Notes under the pieces: model-generated
Seen by the model: only the letters and a program-made list of their open reading frames with translations
Database searches by the model: none
What the model was told of the DNA's origin: nothing
Program-made: the position numbers and the translations under genes
Origin: Prochlorococcus marinus CUG1417
GTDB lineage: Bacteria > Cyanobacteriota > Cyanobacteriia > PCC-6307 > Cyanobiaceae
Direction: 5' to 3'
DNA: 64,000 bases
Assembly: GCF_017695975.1 (NCBI RefSeq)
Contig: NZ_JAAORN010000002.1
Span: 124,001-188,000, forward strand
Shown: piece by piece, positions 54,491 through 63,297 of the stretch
How positions within the stretch are numbered: position 1 is the first letter of the stretch
How the letters are laid out: every line of letters begins with the position of its first letter

Positions 54491-55549
54491 TCATGAAATT
54501 ATTTCATTTTTATTATTATAAAAATTATTATTTAATAGATTTAGCTTTTCTTCTAGTGAAGAGACTCTATTTTCATAAGTATGATTCTCAATTATAGTCC
54601 TCTTATTCCTAATTAATATTTCTTGAATGATATCTTTATCACTCAGAGCTATTTCTAAAGCTTCATAAAAACTCCTAGTATTTTTACCAAATAAAATGCA
54701 AGACTTCATATCTTTAATTAAAGTCTTACCAAAATAATTTAAACTCTCATCATCAGGAACTAAAGGAATTGACCCTAAAAGCATTAATTCAAAGAATCTA
54801 GTTCCAATAATTCCCATAGCAGAAGTGGTAGCCAAAAAAGTTCTACATTGTGATAAAAATTTAAAATATTTAAAACCAGATGGCAATCTTGATTGTCTGG
54901 TCAATAAATTTTTGGAACCCCATTCTGCCCAATAGATTTTATATTTCTTATCTAAATAAGAAATATTACCCCTGAAAAATTTCTTATTTTTAGGAATTAT
55001 AAGTTCTTTTAATTTTCTTCTTTGATCCAGATATGAAGAATGAAGAGCACCTGTAAATGCAAAATCATATTTATAAATATTTTTTTTACTTAATAAAGTC
55101 TCAACCCTATCAATACTAACGGCAAATGGAAGGTGTATAAATTCAGTAAAGTCAAACCTTTCTTTAACATTTTCTAGAACACTAATTACTAAATTTATTC
55201 TATTCTTTTTAATATAAGAGACTTTCGATTCAAGTTGCTTATACTCTTTATTCAGAAAAAAAATTTTTGGGATTTCAATCTCTCTAAGATCAATAGCAGG
55301 TTCTGGATTAAATGAATCATCTGAATTCACTTCTGACCAAGAACTCATAATAAAAACAAAATCAATAGAACCAATTGATTTTGTTGCCAAACTAATAACT
55401 TGGTTTATTTCCATTTTCTTATCATAATTCGAGTAACCTTTACCCCAGAGGTAACAAGAGTGTCTTTTTTTTAAAGCATTTACCCAATCCTGATGGTAAT
55501 ATCCAGATAGATATTTTTCATAATTCTGAAGTAATAAAAGTAATTTCAC
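54491..55549 (-). CDS. Glycosyltransferase, CgeB/GT1-like
   Basis: 352 residues. The first part, LLLLLQNYEKYLSGYYHQDW, has the opening strand and W-x-x-A-L-K segment of CgeB-type proteins. DFAFTGALHSSYLDQRRKLK starts the donor domain. TTSAMGIIGTRFFELMLLGS followed by IPLVP is the C-terminal E-x-x-x-x-G region of the Glyco_trans_1_2 family. The start is GTG at 55549, immediately adjacent to the stop of the preceding epimerase gene (no spacer), so translation is coupled. Sugar and acceptor unknown. Confidence 0.78.
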   Translation of the reverse strand: MKLLLLLQNYEKYLSGYYHQDWVNALKKRHSCYLWGKGYSNYDKKMEINQVISLATKSIGSIDFVFIMSSWSEVNSDDSFNPEPAIDLREIEIPKIFFLNKEYKQLESKVSYIKKNRINLVISVLENVKERFDFTEFIHLPFAVSIDRVETLLSKKNIYKYDFAFTGALHSSYLDQRRKLKELIIPKNKKFFRGNISYLDKKYKIYWAEWGSKNLLTRQSRLPSGFKYFKFLSQCRTFLATTSAMGIIGTRFFELMLLGSIPLVPDDESLNYFGKTLIKDMKSCILFGKNTRSFYEALEIALSDKDIIQEILIRNKRTIIENHTYENRVSSLEEKLNLLNNNFYNNKNEIIS

Positions 55550-56656
55550 TTAAATTCTCTTTCTTACAGCTGAATTCATTCCTGGTTTGAAATCGGCTAA
55601 CTCTTCGATAAATTCCCAATTTTCATGATACCAACTGAAAGTCTCTTCAAGGCCTTTATTAAATTCAATTATTGGTTCATAATTAATTAAATCCTTAGCC
55701 TTTTTAATTGATGCTAATAATCTTGGCTTTGTATCCCATTTTCTTCTTGGCCTTTTAACAATTTTATAATCCTTTCCAAACGCCTTTCCAACCTTATTAA
55801 TTAAATCCATAATTTTAACTTCTTTACCAGAAGCCAAATTAAAATTTTGTCCTATTGCTCTGGTCTCAAAACCTGCCTTAATAAGACCCTGACACAAATC
55901 ATAAACATATGTAAAATCTCTTGTTTCTGAACCATCTCCAGTTAGGGGTATTTCAATAGATTTTTTCATCCAATACATAAAATTTGGAATTACATTGCGA
56001 TATTGCCCTGGAACTTCACCTGGACCATATGAATTAAAGAATCTGCAATTTACTATTGGCAAATTAAAGTGGTGAAGATAATAGTTGCAGTACATTTCTC
56101 CTGCCATTTTATTTATTTGATAAGGTGTAGTTAAATGCATACTTATAAAATCTTCTTTCAAAGGTAGCTCTGGATAAGAACCATAAATCGCACATCCACT
56201 TGAAGCATAAATAAATCTTTTAACATTGCAAATTGTTGAATAATCTAAAATATTTATTAGTCCTTTAATATCTACATCAGCTGAATTTCCTGGATAATCA
56301 ATACTGTTTTGGTTAGCAAAAAAAGCAGCCAAATGAAATACAATTTCAATTCTTTCTCTAAAGCATCTCTGTAAATCTATATTATTTCTTATATCACCCT
56401 GAACAAAAAGTATATTAGATGCGGGGTAAATATTCCAATTTGACTTTGTTCTATTTGCTGAAAGATTATCCAAAACAACTATCTTTCCATTTTCTCCTAC
56501 TAATTGGCTTAAAAATATAATTAAATTACTCCCGATACCACCAGCTCCTCCTGTAACTAAGACTGTCTTACCATCATAAAAATCCTTAAAAGAATTTAAT
56601 CCAGAATTGTTAATATAATTTACTATATTTTTTACTCTAGTTTGAAAATTTTGCAT
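55550..56656 (-). CDS. NAD-dependent nucleotide-sugar epimerase/dehydratase
   Basis: 368 residues. VLVTGGAGGIGSNLIIFLSQ is the glycine loop near 30-49, YASSGCAIYGSYPELP gives the catalytic Ser/Cys position, and YQINKMAGEMYCNY provides Tyr-x3-Lys. NCRFFNSYGPGEVPGQYRNV and RDFTYVYDLCQGLIKA are typical of GAE/RmlB/WbpP-like extended SDR enzymes. The first 28 residues are extra to the fold. Product unknown; it could feed the adjacent GT, whose gene starts directly at its stop codon. It opens the run of genes down to 49.7 kb. Confidence 0.85.
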   Translation of the reverse strand: MQNFQTRVKNIVNYINNSGLNSFKDFYDGKTVLVTGGAGGIGSNLIIFLSQLVGENGKIVVLDNLSANRTKSNWNIYPASNILFVQGDIRNNIDLQRCFRERIEIVFHLAAFFANQNSIDYPGNSADVDIKGLINILDYSTICNVKRFIYASSGCAIYGSYPELPLKEDFISMHLTTPYQINKMAGEMYCNYYLHHFNLPIVNCRFFNSYGPGEVPGQYRNVIPNFMYWMKKSIEIPLTGDGSETRDFTYVYDLCQGLIKAGFETRAIGQNFNLASGKEVKIMDLINKVGKAFGKDYKIVKRPRRKWDTKPRLLASIKKAKDLINYEPIIEFNKGLEETFSWYHENWEFIEELADFKPGMNSAVRKRI

Positions 56657-56871
56657 AACTTTTTGATGCCTATTTTAATATATCTTGTATTATTGTTTTT
56701 TAAATGCTTTATTAAATTTATAGAATCTTACATTTTGGAAGAATACTTTTAGCAAGGATCATTTTTCAATAAAAAGCTTATTCATTCCCTTAAATAAAAT
56801 AGCCTAATTAAGTTATCGAATTTATTAAGAGAGGAATTTAATTTAATCTATACAACAGCTTATTGGACAAT

Positions 56872-57849
56872 TTATCTTTGTAATATTTTATCCCAATAAT
56901 GAAAAGCTCCGTAAGCGGAACCAAAAACATAATCTTTATTATCAAAATTCAACATTGGTGCTCTTCCTAAAGATAAAAGATCTGAGTTCTTTTCTATTAT
57001 TTTGGAACTTGTTGTGAATGCATATTTTATTCCCTCTTCTTGAAGAATTTTTTTTACTTTTAAATTATATGATTGATTATGCCCAAAAGGATAAGCAAAT
57101 AGATCATATTTGCCTTGCAAATCTTTTATGTATTGTTTAGATTTTTTAATCTCCCACTTAAGCCAGTTATCAGGAAGTTCGGCTAGTGAATTATGACTCA
57201 TAGAGTGAGAAGCAATTGTTACTAAGGGATTTTTTGAAATTTCTTCGATTTCCTTCAAGGAAAGTAATTCTCTTGAGGCAGTAATGTTATTTTCTTTTTT
57301 TGGAGATCCTAGTTTCAATTCGTATTCGTACAACTCTTGGAAACTAGAATTTATTATTCGATCAAAAAATTTTGATTTTTCGTTTAATGTTAATCTTTCA
57401 CTGCTTGGAAATAATTCACGATATCGGCATAAAATTCTGCTTTTTATGCCATCCTCTTCATTTTTATCTATACATAAACCTACAGGAACAAATAGGGTTA
57501 TTGGTATTTGATATTTGATAAAATATTTTAAAGCATATTTGATTGATTTATCAGCATCGTCAATAGATATTAAAATCCCAGGCTTACTATTATTTGATTT
57601 TTTTTTAACAAAGGTTCTTAAAGCAAAATCAGTTTCTAATGGTTCGAAAAATTCTGAAAAGATTTTGAGTTGTTTATCCAATGCAGAGTAAGATACCTCT
57701 AATCCCAATTTAGGATAAATTATTGGATTATCGGTAAAATAATGATAATCAAGAGCTACTACTTTATTTTTTAAACTTTTCTTTTTGGAAAAAAAAATTC
57801 TATATGCCAGACTACTAAAAACATTTCTTAGTTTGAGATTGTCGATCAT
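56872..57849 (-). CDS. Polysaccharide deacetylase (CE4/NodB family)
   Basis: 325 residues. VVALDYHYFTDNP is the opening strand, GILISIDDADKSIKYALKYF has the catalytic D-D pair (D-D-A instead of D-D-G), and TIASHSMSHNSLAELP gives the S-H-x3-H zinc motif. FAYPFGHNQSYN is the R/Y-P-F/Y-G motif 3. It removes N- or O-acetyl groups from glycans. Its ATG directly follows the stop of the upstream methyltransferase gene, with no gap. A small basic, hydrophobic N-terminus (1-22) is not a clear signal peptide, so cytoplasmic or membrane-bound action is possible. Confidence 0.85.
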   Translation of the reverse strand: MIDNLKLRNVFSSLAYRIFFSKKKSLKNKVVALDYHYFTDNPIIYPKLGLEVSYSALDKQLKIFSEFFEPLETDFALRTFVKKKSNNSKPGILISIDDADKSIKYALKYFIKYQIPITLFVPVGLCIDKNEEDGIKSRILCRYRELFPSSERLTLNEKSKFFDRIINSSFQELYEYELKLGSPKKENNITASRELLSLKEIEEISKNPLVTIASHSMSHNSLAELPDNWLKWEIKKSKQYIKDLQGKYDLFAYPFGHNQSYNLKVKKILQEEGIKYAFTTSSKIIEKNSDLLSLGRAPMLNFDNKDYVFGSAYGAFHYWDKILQR

Positions 57850-58671
57850 TTATTTTTTTCTCATAGCTAAAAGATTACTAGCACCTATAAACTTTAGTGG
57901 GGTTTTTTTTAGGAAATCTAGTTTATTATTTAAATCTCCAGGGATTACATTAAATATAAGATCTAAAGGTGATGGTAGAACTGTAAAGCCTTGATATTCT
58001 GAAAATAATAATTCAAAGCCATTTATATTTGCTCTTCTAATAAATAGTGCTGGGAAATGTTTTCTTGGGTTAAAATTCAATTTATTGACTGTAACTTTTT
58101 CCTTGAAAAATTCTTTTTTTATAAAATTAGCGATACTAACTATCTTGTTAGATTTTTTTAAATAGTGGCCAATTCTATTTAGACAAGTTGACCATCCAAA
58201 AAGATTAGTAATATTTAATATTAATATTCCGTCATCTTTCAATAATCTTTTCACTTCTTTGAGAAGTTTTTCATCACTTGGCATATATTCAATTAACCCA
58301 GAGGCAATAACACAATCAAACTCACCTGAATTTAATTTTGTCTTTTCACAATCTCCAACAAAAAATTGCCACTTATCTGAAAAATTTTTTTCCAATGATC
58401 TGTTTTTTGCAAGGTTTATCATTGCGGGCGATGAATCTATACCTATTCCAAAAAATCCAAATGATGAAAGGTCTTCTTCTAGAAGACCTGGCCCACATCC
58501 TAAGTTTAGAATTTTGCAAGAAGATGATTTAAAAAATTTCTTAACTAATTTCTCTATTGTTTTTTGTCTTTGCCACTTAGGGTGTCTAATTTGACTTAGG
58601 TAGTAATCTTCTGTATATTTTTGAGCATTTTTGTCAAAGTATTTTTCTGACATAGATTTAATATTACTCAT
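57850..58671 (-). CDS. SAM-dependent methyltransferase
   Basis: About 273 residues from the chosen ATG at 58671 (MSNIKSMSEKYFDKNAQ); an ATG at 58653 is equally plausible, while the one at 58710 would add a hydrophobic MVELYLCFFLLIF that does not fit. KILNLGCGPGLLEEDLSSFG is the SAM loop, FGIGIDSSPAMINLAKNRS the acidic strand, and FDCVIASGLIEYMPSDEKL and LLKDDGILILNITN the later motifs. It probably methylates a sugar or lipid. It is the most upstream gene of the minus-strand block and lies 113 bases from tRNA-Ala. Confidence 0.82.
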   Translation of the reverse strand: MSNIKSMSEKYFDKNAQKYTEDYYLSQIRHPKWQRQKTIEKLVKKFFKSSSCKILNLGCGPGLLEEDLSSFGFFGIGIDSSPAMINLAKNRSLEKNFSDKWQFFVGDCEKTKLNSGEFDCVIASGLIEYMPSDEKLLKEVKRLLKDDGILILNITNLFGWSTCLNRIGHYLKKSNKIVSIANFIKKEFFKEKVTVNKLNFNPRKHFPALFIRRANINGFELLFSEYQGFTVLPSPLDLIFNVIPGDLNNKLDFLKKTPLKFIGASNLLAMRKK

Positions 58672-58784
58672 AAAAATTAATAAGAAAAAACATAAATATA
58701 ATTCTACCAAAAATAATTAATTTAAAATTTTTCGTTATGCATTAGATATAGTTTCATTCATAAATTATTTGATAGTAATTAGAA

Positions 58785-58857
58785 TGGAGCCAAGCGGACT
58801 CGAACCGCTGGCCCCCTGCATGCCATGCAGGTGCTCTACCAGCTGAGCTATGGCCCC
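58785..58857 (-). tRNA. tRNA-Ala (anticodon GGC)
   Basis: 73 bases fold into a complete cloverleaf on the minus strand. The acceptor arm pairs GGGGCCA with TGGCTCC (one G-T), the D arm has AGCTCAGCTGGTAGAGC, and the anticodon stem CCTGC/GCAGG encloses ATGGCAT with anticodon GGC. The T arm contains GGTTCGAGTCC. The discriminator base is A and CCA is not encoded (TTC follows). The 3' end points towards the polysaccharide genes at lower coordinates, a typical integration edge. No second copy of the tRNA 3' end was noticed in the window. Confidence 0.97.
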
Positions 58858-58964
58858 AAATCGTAGATCAATAGTATAACATTAAGAAATAGAATTTTTT
58901 TTTGTAATGAAAAAATTATAAGGTTAAATAACAATAAAAAAAAATATATTTATTTACTAAGATA

Positions 58965-60557
58965 ATGGAGTTAGATTTAAAAAGGGATAAATTCCAGAAA
59001 TCTCAAAATGTATTTATGGAAAAATCATCAAAATTATTTAATAAAATTGAAACCCAAAATCTTAAATTCTGGGGACATAATTGCTTTTCGATAGAATCAA
59101 AATCTAATGTTTTAATTATTGACCCTTGGTTCTCAGAAAAAGGAGCCTTTTTTAGTTCTTGGTATCAATATCCTAAAAATAATTTTTTTAAAGATGATGT
59201 TTTAAGATTATTATCGAAAAAAAATAATAGTTATATATTTATTTCTCATGAGCATGAGGATCATTTGGACGAAAATTTCTTAAAATCTATACCTTCTAAA
59301 ACTAATTTAATTATTCCTAATTATTTTGACAAAACATTAAAGAAAATTATTGGGAAATATACTAAAAATATCATCGAGTGTAAAGATAATGAAGAATTCT
59401 ATTTGAATTCAGAAATTAAGATTGTTTTAAAAATTTCTGATGTCGGAGTAAATAATGACGCATCTATTTTAATAAATACTAAGGAATTTTCATTTTTTAA
59501 TCAAAACGATTGCAAAATTTTTGATAGGTTATCAGAGATTAAACAAGATATCACATTTTATTCAACTCAATTTTCAGGAGCAAATGCCCATCCCTCTACA
59601 TTCATGTTCTCAGACGAAAAAAAAATTGAATTATCAATTAAAAAAGTTAATGCAAAATTAAATAATGTTTTAAAAGGTATAAAGACATTAAAACCTTCTT
59701 ATTTTTTACCTGCTGCAGGACCTGCTATTTTTCCTTTTTTAGATTCCGATCTATCTTTGGGTAAAAATAATATTTTTATACATCAAGATTATTTAAATAA
59801 ATTCCTTTTGCGAAATGGTGTGAAGAATACTATTTATTTGAAGCCTGGAAATTTTTTCAAAAAAAAATATGTTGATCCCATTCCTCCTCCAACTTTAGAA
59901 GAAATTAGTTCTTATAAAAAGAAGATTTTTAATACTTGGGATCAGATACCTAATAATTTAGATAGAAATGCACTTGAAAAATCTATTTTTGACAGATTTG
60001 CAAAAATTGAAGATATCAAACTACAAAATTGTCCCATTTTAATATTTAATTATTCAGGATTGTTTAACGAAAACGATTCAACAAGGAATCATAAAGTTTT
60101 TATAGATTTAAATACGAAGACCTTATTAGAAAATTTTAATTATTCGTCTAGTTTTATGGAAATTATATCTTCTAAAAAGTACTTTAATTTAATGACCTCC
60201 AAAAGATGGCAAAATGTTTCTCTCTCTTTTAAGGCAAAAATAGTTGTTAAGCCTGATCAATTTAATAATGACTTAAATTTATTTCTTTTTTCTGATCTTT
60301 CAAATATTAGAAATAATTTTATAACTACAAAAAAAAGAGTAAAAGAAAGGATAATAGTAAAATCCAAAGAAGGTAGATGTTTTAAAGTAGATAAATATTG
60401 TCCCCATCAAAAAGCGAATTTATCTCGTGCTGAATTGTATGAAAATGAGTTAATCTGTCCAGCTCACGGTTGGAAGTTTGATCTAGAAGAAAATGGACTT
60501 GATAAACAAAGTAATTTAAGTATTAATGCTGAAGAAATCAATAATGAAACAAATTAA
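58965..60557 (+). CDS. Metallo-beta-lactamase-fold / Rieske protein, CMP-N-acetylneuraminate hydroxylase-like
   Basis: 530 residues. Residues 30-330 are an UlaG/CMAH-like metallo-hydrolase: FWGHNCFSIESKSNVLIIDP, then ISHEHEDHLD with H-x-H-x-D-H at 95-100, VGVNNDASILINT, QNDCKIF and STQFSGANAHPSTFMF. The last 55 residues are a Rieske [2Fe-2S] site: Cys479-Pro-His481, 16 residues, then Cys498-Pro-Ala-His501, followed by GWKFDL. This pairing is that of CMP-Neu5Ac hydroxylase, which makes CMP-Neu5Gc, but there the Rieske domain is N-terminal as I recall. A sialic-acid operon (neuBCA) lies 20 kb away. The function is inferred; a different oxygenase substrate is possible. Confidence 0.75.
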   Translation: MELDLKRDKFQKSQNVFMEKSSKLFNKIETQNLKFWGHNCFSIESKSNVLIIDPWFSEKGAFFSSWYQYPKNNFFKDDVLRLLSKKNNSYIFISHEHEDHLDENFLKSIPSKTNLIIPNYFDKTLKKIIGKYTKNIIECKDNEEFYLNSEIKIVLKISDVGVNNDASILINTKEFSFFNQNDCKIFDRLSEIKQDITFYSTQFSGANAHPSTFMFSDEKKIELSIKKVNAKLNNVLKGIKTLKPSYFLPAAGPAIFPFLDSDLSLGKNNIFIHQDYLNKFLLRNGVKNTIYLKPGNFFKKKYVDPIPPPTLEEISSYKKKIFNTWDQIPNNLDRNALEKSIFDRFAKIEDIKLQNCPILIFNYSGLFNENDSTRNHKVFIDLNTKTLLENFNYSSSFMEIISSKKYFNLMTSKRWQNVSLSFKAKIVVKPDQFNNDLNLFLFSDLSNIRNNFITTKKRVKERIIVKSKEGRCFKVDKYCPHQKANLSRAELYENELICPAHGWKFDLEENGLDKQSNLSINAEEINNETN

Positions 60558-60878
60558 AAATATTTTCTATTAAAATTTAGAAAAAATATTTTAGTAAGTT
60601 TTAATTAAATTTTATAGAACTATTTTGAATACTTTTTTACAAAATTGGCTTTGGGTATAGCAAATTAATCTTTGATATTTATTTTTTCAGCAACACAAAA
60701 AATTGATAAATACCTGATAATTATTCTAGAAAAACGTTAGATATTCCTAATGGTAAAGAAAAAAGTTTTATTTAAAAAATAAAATAAAATGGGTTTTAAA
60801 TTTTATAGTAAAATTGATTACTAATATAATTTTCTCGATTTATCCAAGTAATCTAAGTATGAATAACTACGGAATAAA
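60558..60878. other. AT-rich spacer with a weak hairpin and a -10 box
   Basis: 321 bases with no supportable gene. Just after the upstream stop, arms at 60557-60569 and 60578-60592 (core AAAATATTTTCTA against its complement with two extra bases) could pair as an A/T-only hairpin. A promoter-like hexamer near its other end is listed separately. Confidence 0.4.
60825..60830 (+). promoter_or_regulatory. Putative -10 box for the second wecB gene
   Basis: TATAAT with a poor TTTATA -35 candidate 17 bases upstream (60802-60807). It predicts a start near 60837 and a leader of about 41 bases before the ATG at 60879. Weak evidence in AT-rich DNA. Confidence 0.3.
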
Positions 60879-61961
60879 ATGAAAAAGATTTTCTCTATAG
60901 TAGGCGCTAGACCACACTTTATAAAAGCAGCTCCATTAATGGAAATTTTAAGTGAGTCAAAATTAGAATTGAAAACTATTCATACAGGTCAACATTATGA
61001 TACTAATATGTCTGATATATTTTTTGATCAGCTTAAATTACCAACTCCTCAAATAAATTTAGGAGTTGGATCTGGTACTCATGCCACCCAAACCTCTCAA
61101 GTTATGACTGGAGTTGAGAAAATACTAATAGATGAAAAGCCAGATTTCGTTATTGTTTATGGGGATACCAATTCAACATTAGGTGCTACTTTAGCAGCAG
61201 CAAAATTATATATTCCAATTATCCATGTTGAAGGAGGTGTTCGATGTGAAAATAAGAAAATGCCAGAAGAAATAAATAGGGCAATTATTGATAAGTTAGC
61301 ATTTTATAATGCTTGTCCTAGTCAGTTAGCAGTTGATAATCTTCATAAAGAAGGTATTTTTAATAGTGCAAATTTTGTTGGTGACTTTATGTTTGATACT
61401 TATTGTTTAGCGAGATCACAAATAAAAAATCCTAATAATCTTATAGAAAAATATAATATTCACCCTAAAAAATTTATCCTTTCAACTATTCACAGAGAGG
61501 AGTCAACAAAATCCTATTCAAGATTAGAGTCGATTCTTAATTTATTCTCAAACCTTGATTATCCAGTTATTTTGCCTTTACATCCAAGAACAAAAAACTT
61601 CCTAACTTCAAATGGCTATAATTTCGAATCAAATATGAATTTAAAAATCATTGAACCTTTAGGATACCTAGAAATGATTTATCTACTTATAAATGCTAAA
61701 TTAGTAATAACTGATTCAGGTGGATTAACAAAAGAATCATTCTGGTCATCAGTTCCTTGTATTACTCTCATGGATGTGACTACTTGGCCAGAAACTGTTG
61801 ATTTAGGCTGGAATATATTAGCAGGATTAAATACGAATAAGATTGAAGATTCTATTTCAAAATTTATTAAAAACCCACCAAATACTTCAACTGAATTACT
61901 AAATCCCTATGGAGATAAAGGTTCAGCACTTAGAATGGTAAAGGATTTAAATTGGATATAA
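60879..61961 (+). CDS. Non-hydrolysing UDP-GlcNAc 2-epimerase (WecB/WbpI family), second copy
   Basis: 360 residues. IFSIVGARPHFIKAAPLMEI is the N-terminal loop with ARPH instead of TRPE. YGDTNSTLGATLAAAKLYIP, HVEGGVRCENKKMPEEINR and STIHREEST are the active-site segments; TDSGGLTKESFWSSVPCITL is the UDP-binding end. The changes PH for PE and the VRCE loop separate it from the canonical WecB at 53341, so it may use UDP-QuiNAc- or UDP-GlcNAcA-type substrates like WbpI. It is the first of a pair with a GT4 gene 75 bases downstream. Confidence 0.87.
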   Translation: MKKIFSIVGARPHFIKAAPLMEILSESKLELKTIHTGQHYDTNMSDIFFDQLKLPTPQINLGVGSGTHATQTSQVMTGVEKILIDEKPDFVIVYGDTNSTLGATLAAAKLYIPIIHVEGGVRCENKKMPEEINRAIIDKLAFYNACPSQLAVDNLHKEGIFNSANFVGDFMFDTYCLARSQIKNPNNLIEKYNIHPKKFILSTIHREESTKSYSRLESILNLFSNLDYPVILPLHPRTKNFLTSNGYNFESNMNLKIIEPLGYLEMIYLLINAKLVITDSGGLTKESFWSSVPCITLMDVTTWPETVDLGWNILAGLNTNKIEDSISKFIKNPPNTSTELLNPYGDKGSALRMVKDLNWI

Positions 61962-62036
61962 TTTTTATAACGATTATTAACTTCAAATTTACATGTTAAT
62001 TCTAAATGAATTTTATTTTCAGAATTTATTTTTCTT

Positions 62037-63161
62037 ATGAAGAGTAAATTGAAAATTGCATATCTAATAGTCGGCCGTTCTTTCCCTGGCCTTGCGAAGC
62101 AAATTGAATACGAAGATTTAATATTCTCTGAATTAAAAGAAATAGATTTCAATTTTTTTGCATTTCTCGTAAATGGACAAAGTCACAAGAAAATAATTGA
62201 CTTACCTAGGCCATTTAAAAGTCTAATTGGCCAAAAATTATTCGCTTGGATTTGGCTATTAAGATTTTCAAGAAAATTTGATTACGTAATCATAAGACAT
62301 ATTGTCTTTGATCCTTTCGTAATGTTTTTTGGATGGTTTGTTCGAAATAGAATAATTATTCATCATGCTAAGGAGTTTTTTGAAATAAAATATTATAAAT
62401 CTGGCTGGAGAGGAAAAATAGCAGCTTATATTGAATTATTTACTGGTTATCTTTCAACAAGAACTTCTGCAGGAATACTTGGAGTGACAAATGAAATATG
62501 TAATTTTCAAAAAGAATTTAAACATCTTCCTAAAAATTTTCCTATTTGTTTTTACCCAAATGCAATAGCTCCAGAATTAGTTAAAGTTATTGATGATAAT
62601 CGAAAAATAGATGAAATCAATATCGCTTTTATGGCAGGTAATTTTAAAGTTTGGCATGGATTAGATTTAATATTAAAAGCTATATTAAAATACAAAGAAT
62701 TAAATTCAAAAAAAATTTTTAAACTACACTTAATAGGCGAAGTATCAGAAGAATATTTTGAAAAGATTGAGGAAATTAATTCCAAAAGTAAAGATAAAAT
62801 AATTATTAATTATGGAGTATTAGATATCGAAAATTATCAAAAAATACTATCTTTTTGTGATGTTGGTTTAGGATCTTTAGCTATGCATAGAGCTAAAGTT
62901 AGAGAAGGATCAACATTAAAAGTTCGTGAAATGCTTGGGATGGGATTACCTGTATATTCCGCTCATATAGATACGGCTATACCAAAAGATTTTCCCTTTT
63001 ATTTTAATGGGCCAATTAGTATAGAAAAAATATTAGAGTTTGCGAAATATGTATCTTCTTTTTCTAGGGATGAAATTAGGAATAGATCATTAATTTATAT
63101 TGATAAAAAAATATATGTAAAGAAATTAAGTAAATTTCTAATTAATTTGTCTAAAAACTAA
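62037..63161 (+). CDS. Glycosyltransferase family 4-like
   Basis: 374 residues with a GT-B layout. KIAYLIVGRSFPGLAKQIEY is the first strand and acceptor loop. NIAFMAGNFKVWHGLDLILK begins the donor domain, and GSLAMHRAKVREGSTLKVREML carries the R-E-G-S/E-x7-E-like region that binds the nucleotide, followed by GMGLPVYSAH. GWRGKIAAYIELFTGYLS suggests membrane contact near residue 125-140. It follows the second wecB-like gene and probably transfers its product. The gene ends 137 bases from the convergent membrane-protein gene. Confidence 0.78.
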   Translation: MKSKLKIAYLIVGRSFPGLAKQIEYEDLIFSELKEIDFNFFAFLVNGQSHKKIIDLPRPFKSLIGQKLFAWIWLLRFSRKFDYVIIRHIVFDPFVMFFGWFVRNRIIIHHAKEFFEIKYYKSGWRGKIAAYIELFTGYLSTRTSAGILGVTNEICNFQKEFKHLPKNFPICFYPNAIAPELVKVIDDNRKIDEINIAFMAGNFKVWHGLDLILKAILKYKELNSKKIFKLHLIGEVSEEYFEKIEEINSKSKDKIIINYGVLDIENYQKILSFCDVGLGSLAMHRAKVREGSTLKVREMLGMGLPVYSAHIDTAIPKDFPFYFNGPISIEKILEFAKYVSSFSRDEIRNRSLIYIDKKIYVKKLSKFLINLSKN

Positions 63162-63205
63162 TGACAAGAAATTTATACTAAAAATCAAATAAACACTAAT
63201 CTTAT

Positions 63206-63225
63206 GAAAAAGGGTTAATGTCCCT
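63206..63225 (-). terminator. Weak terminator-like hairpin downstream of the membrane-protein gene
   Basis: On the minus strand AGGG-ACATTAA-CCCT is followed by TTTTC, about 73 bases past the stop at 63298. The stem has only four pairs. Low support. Confidence 0.22.
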
Positions 63226-63297
63226 AATAAAATAGCCATAATAATTATGCTTATCAAAAAAAAACTCAACGATTTTTCTTTAAATTTTATTTTTTTA

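Noticed and set aside
58259-58594. 111-codon plus-strand frame inside the methyltransferase gene
   Set aside because: The minus-strand gene has clear SAM motifs; the plus frame is a shadow.
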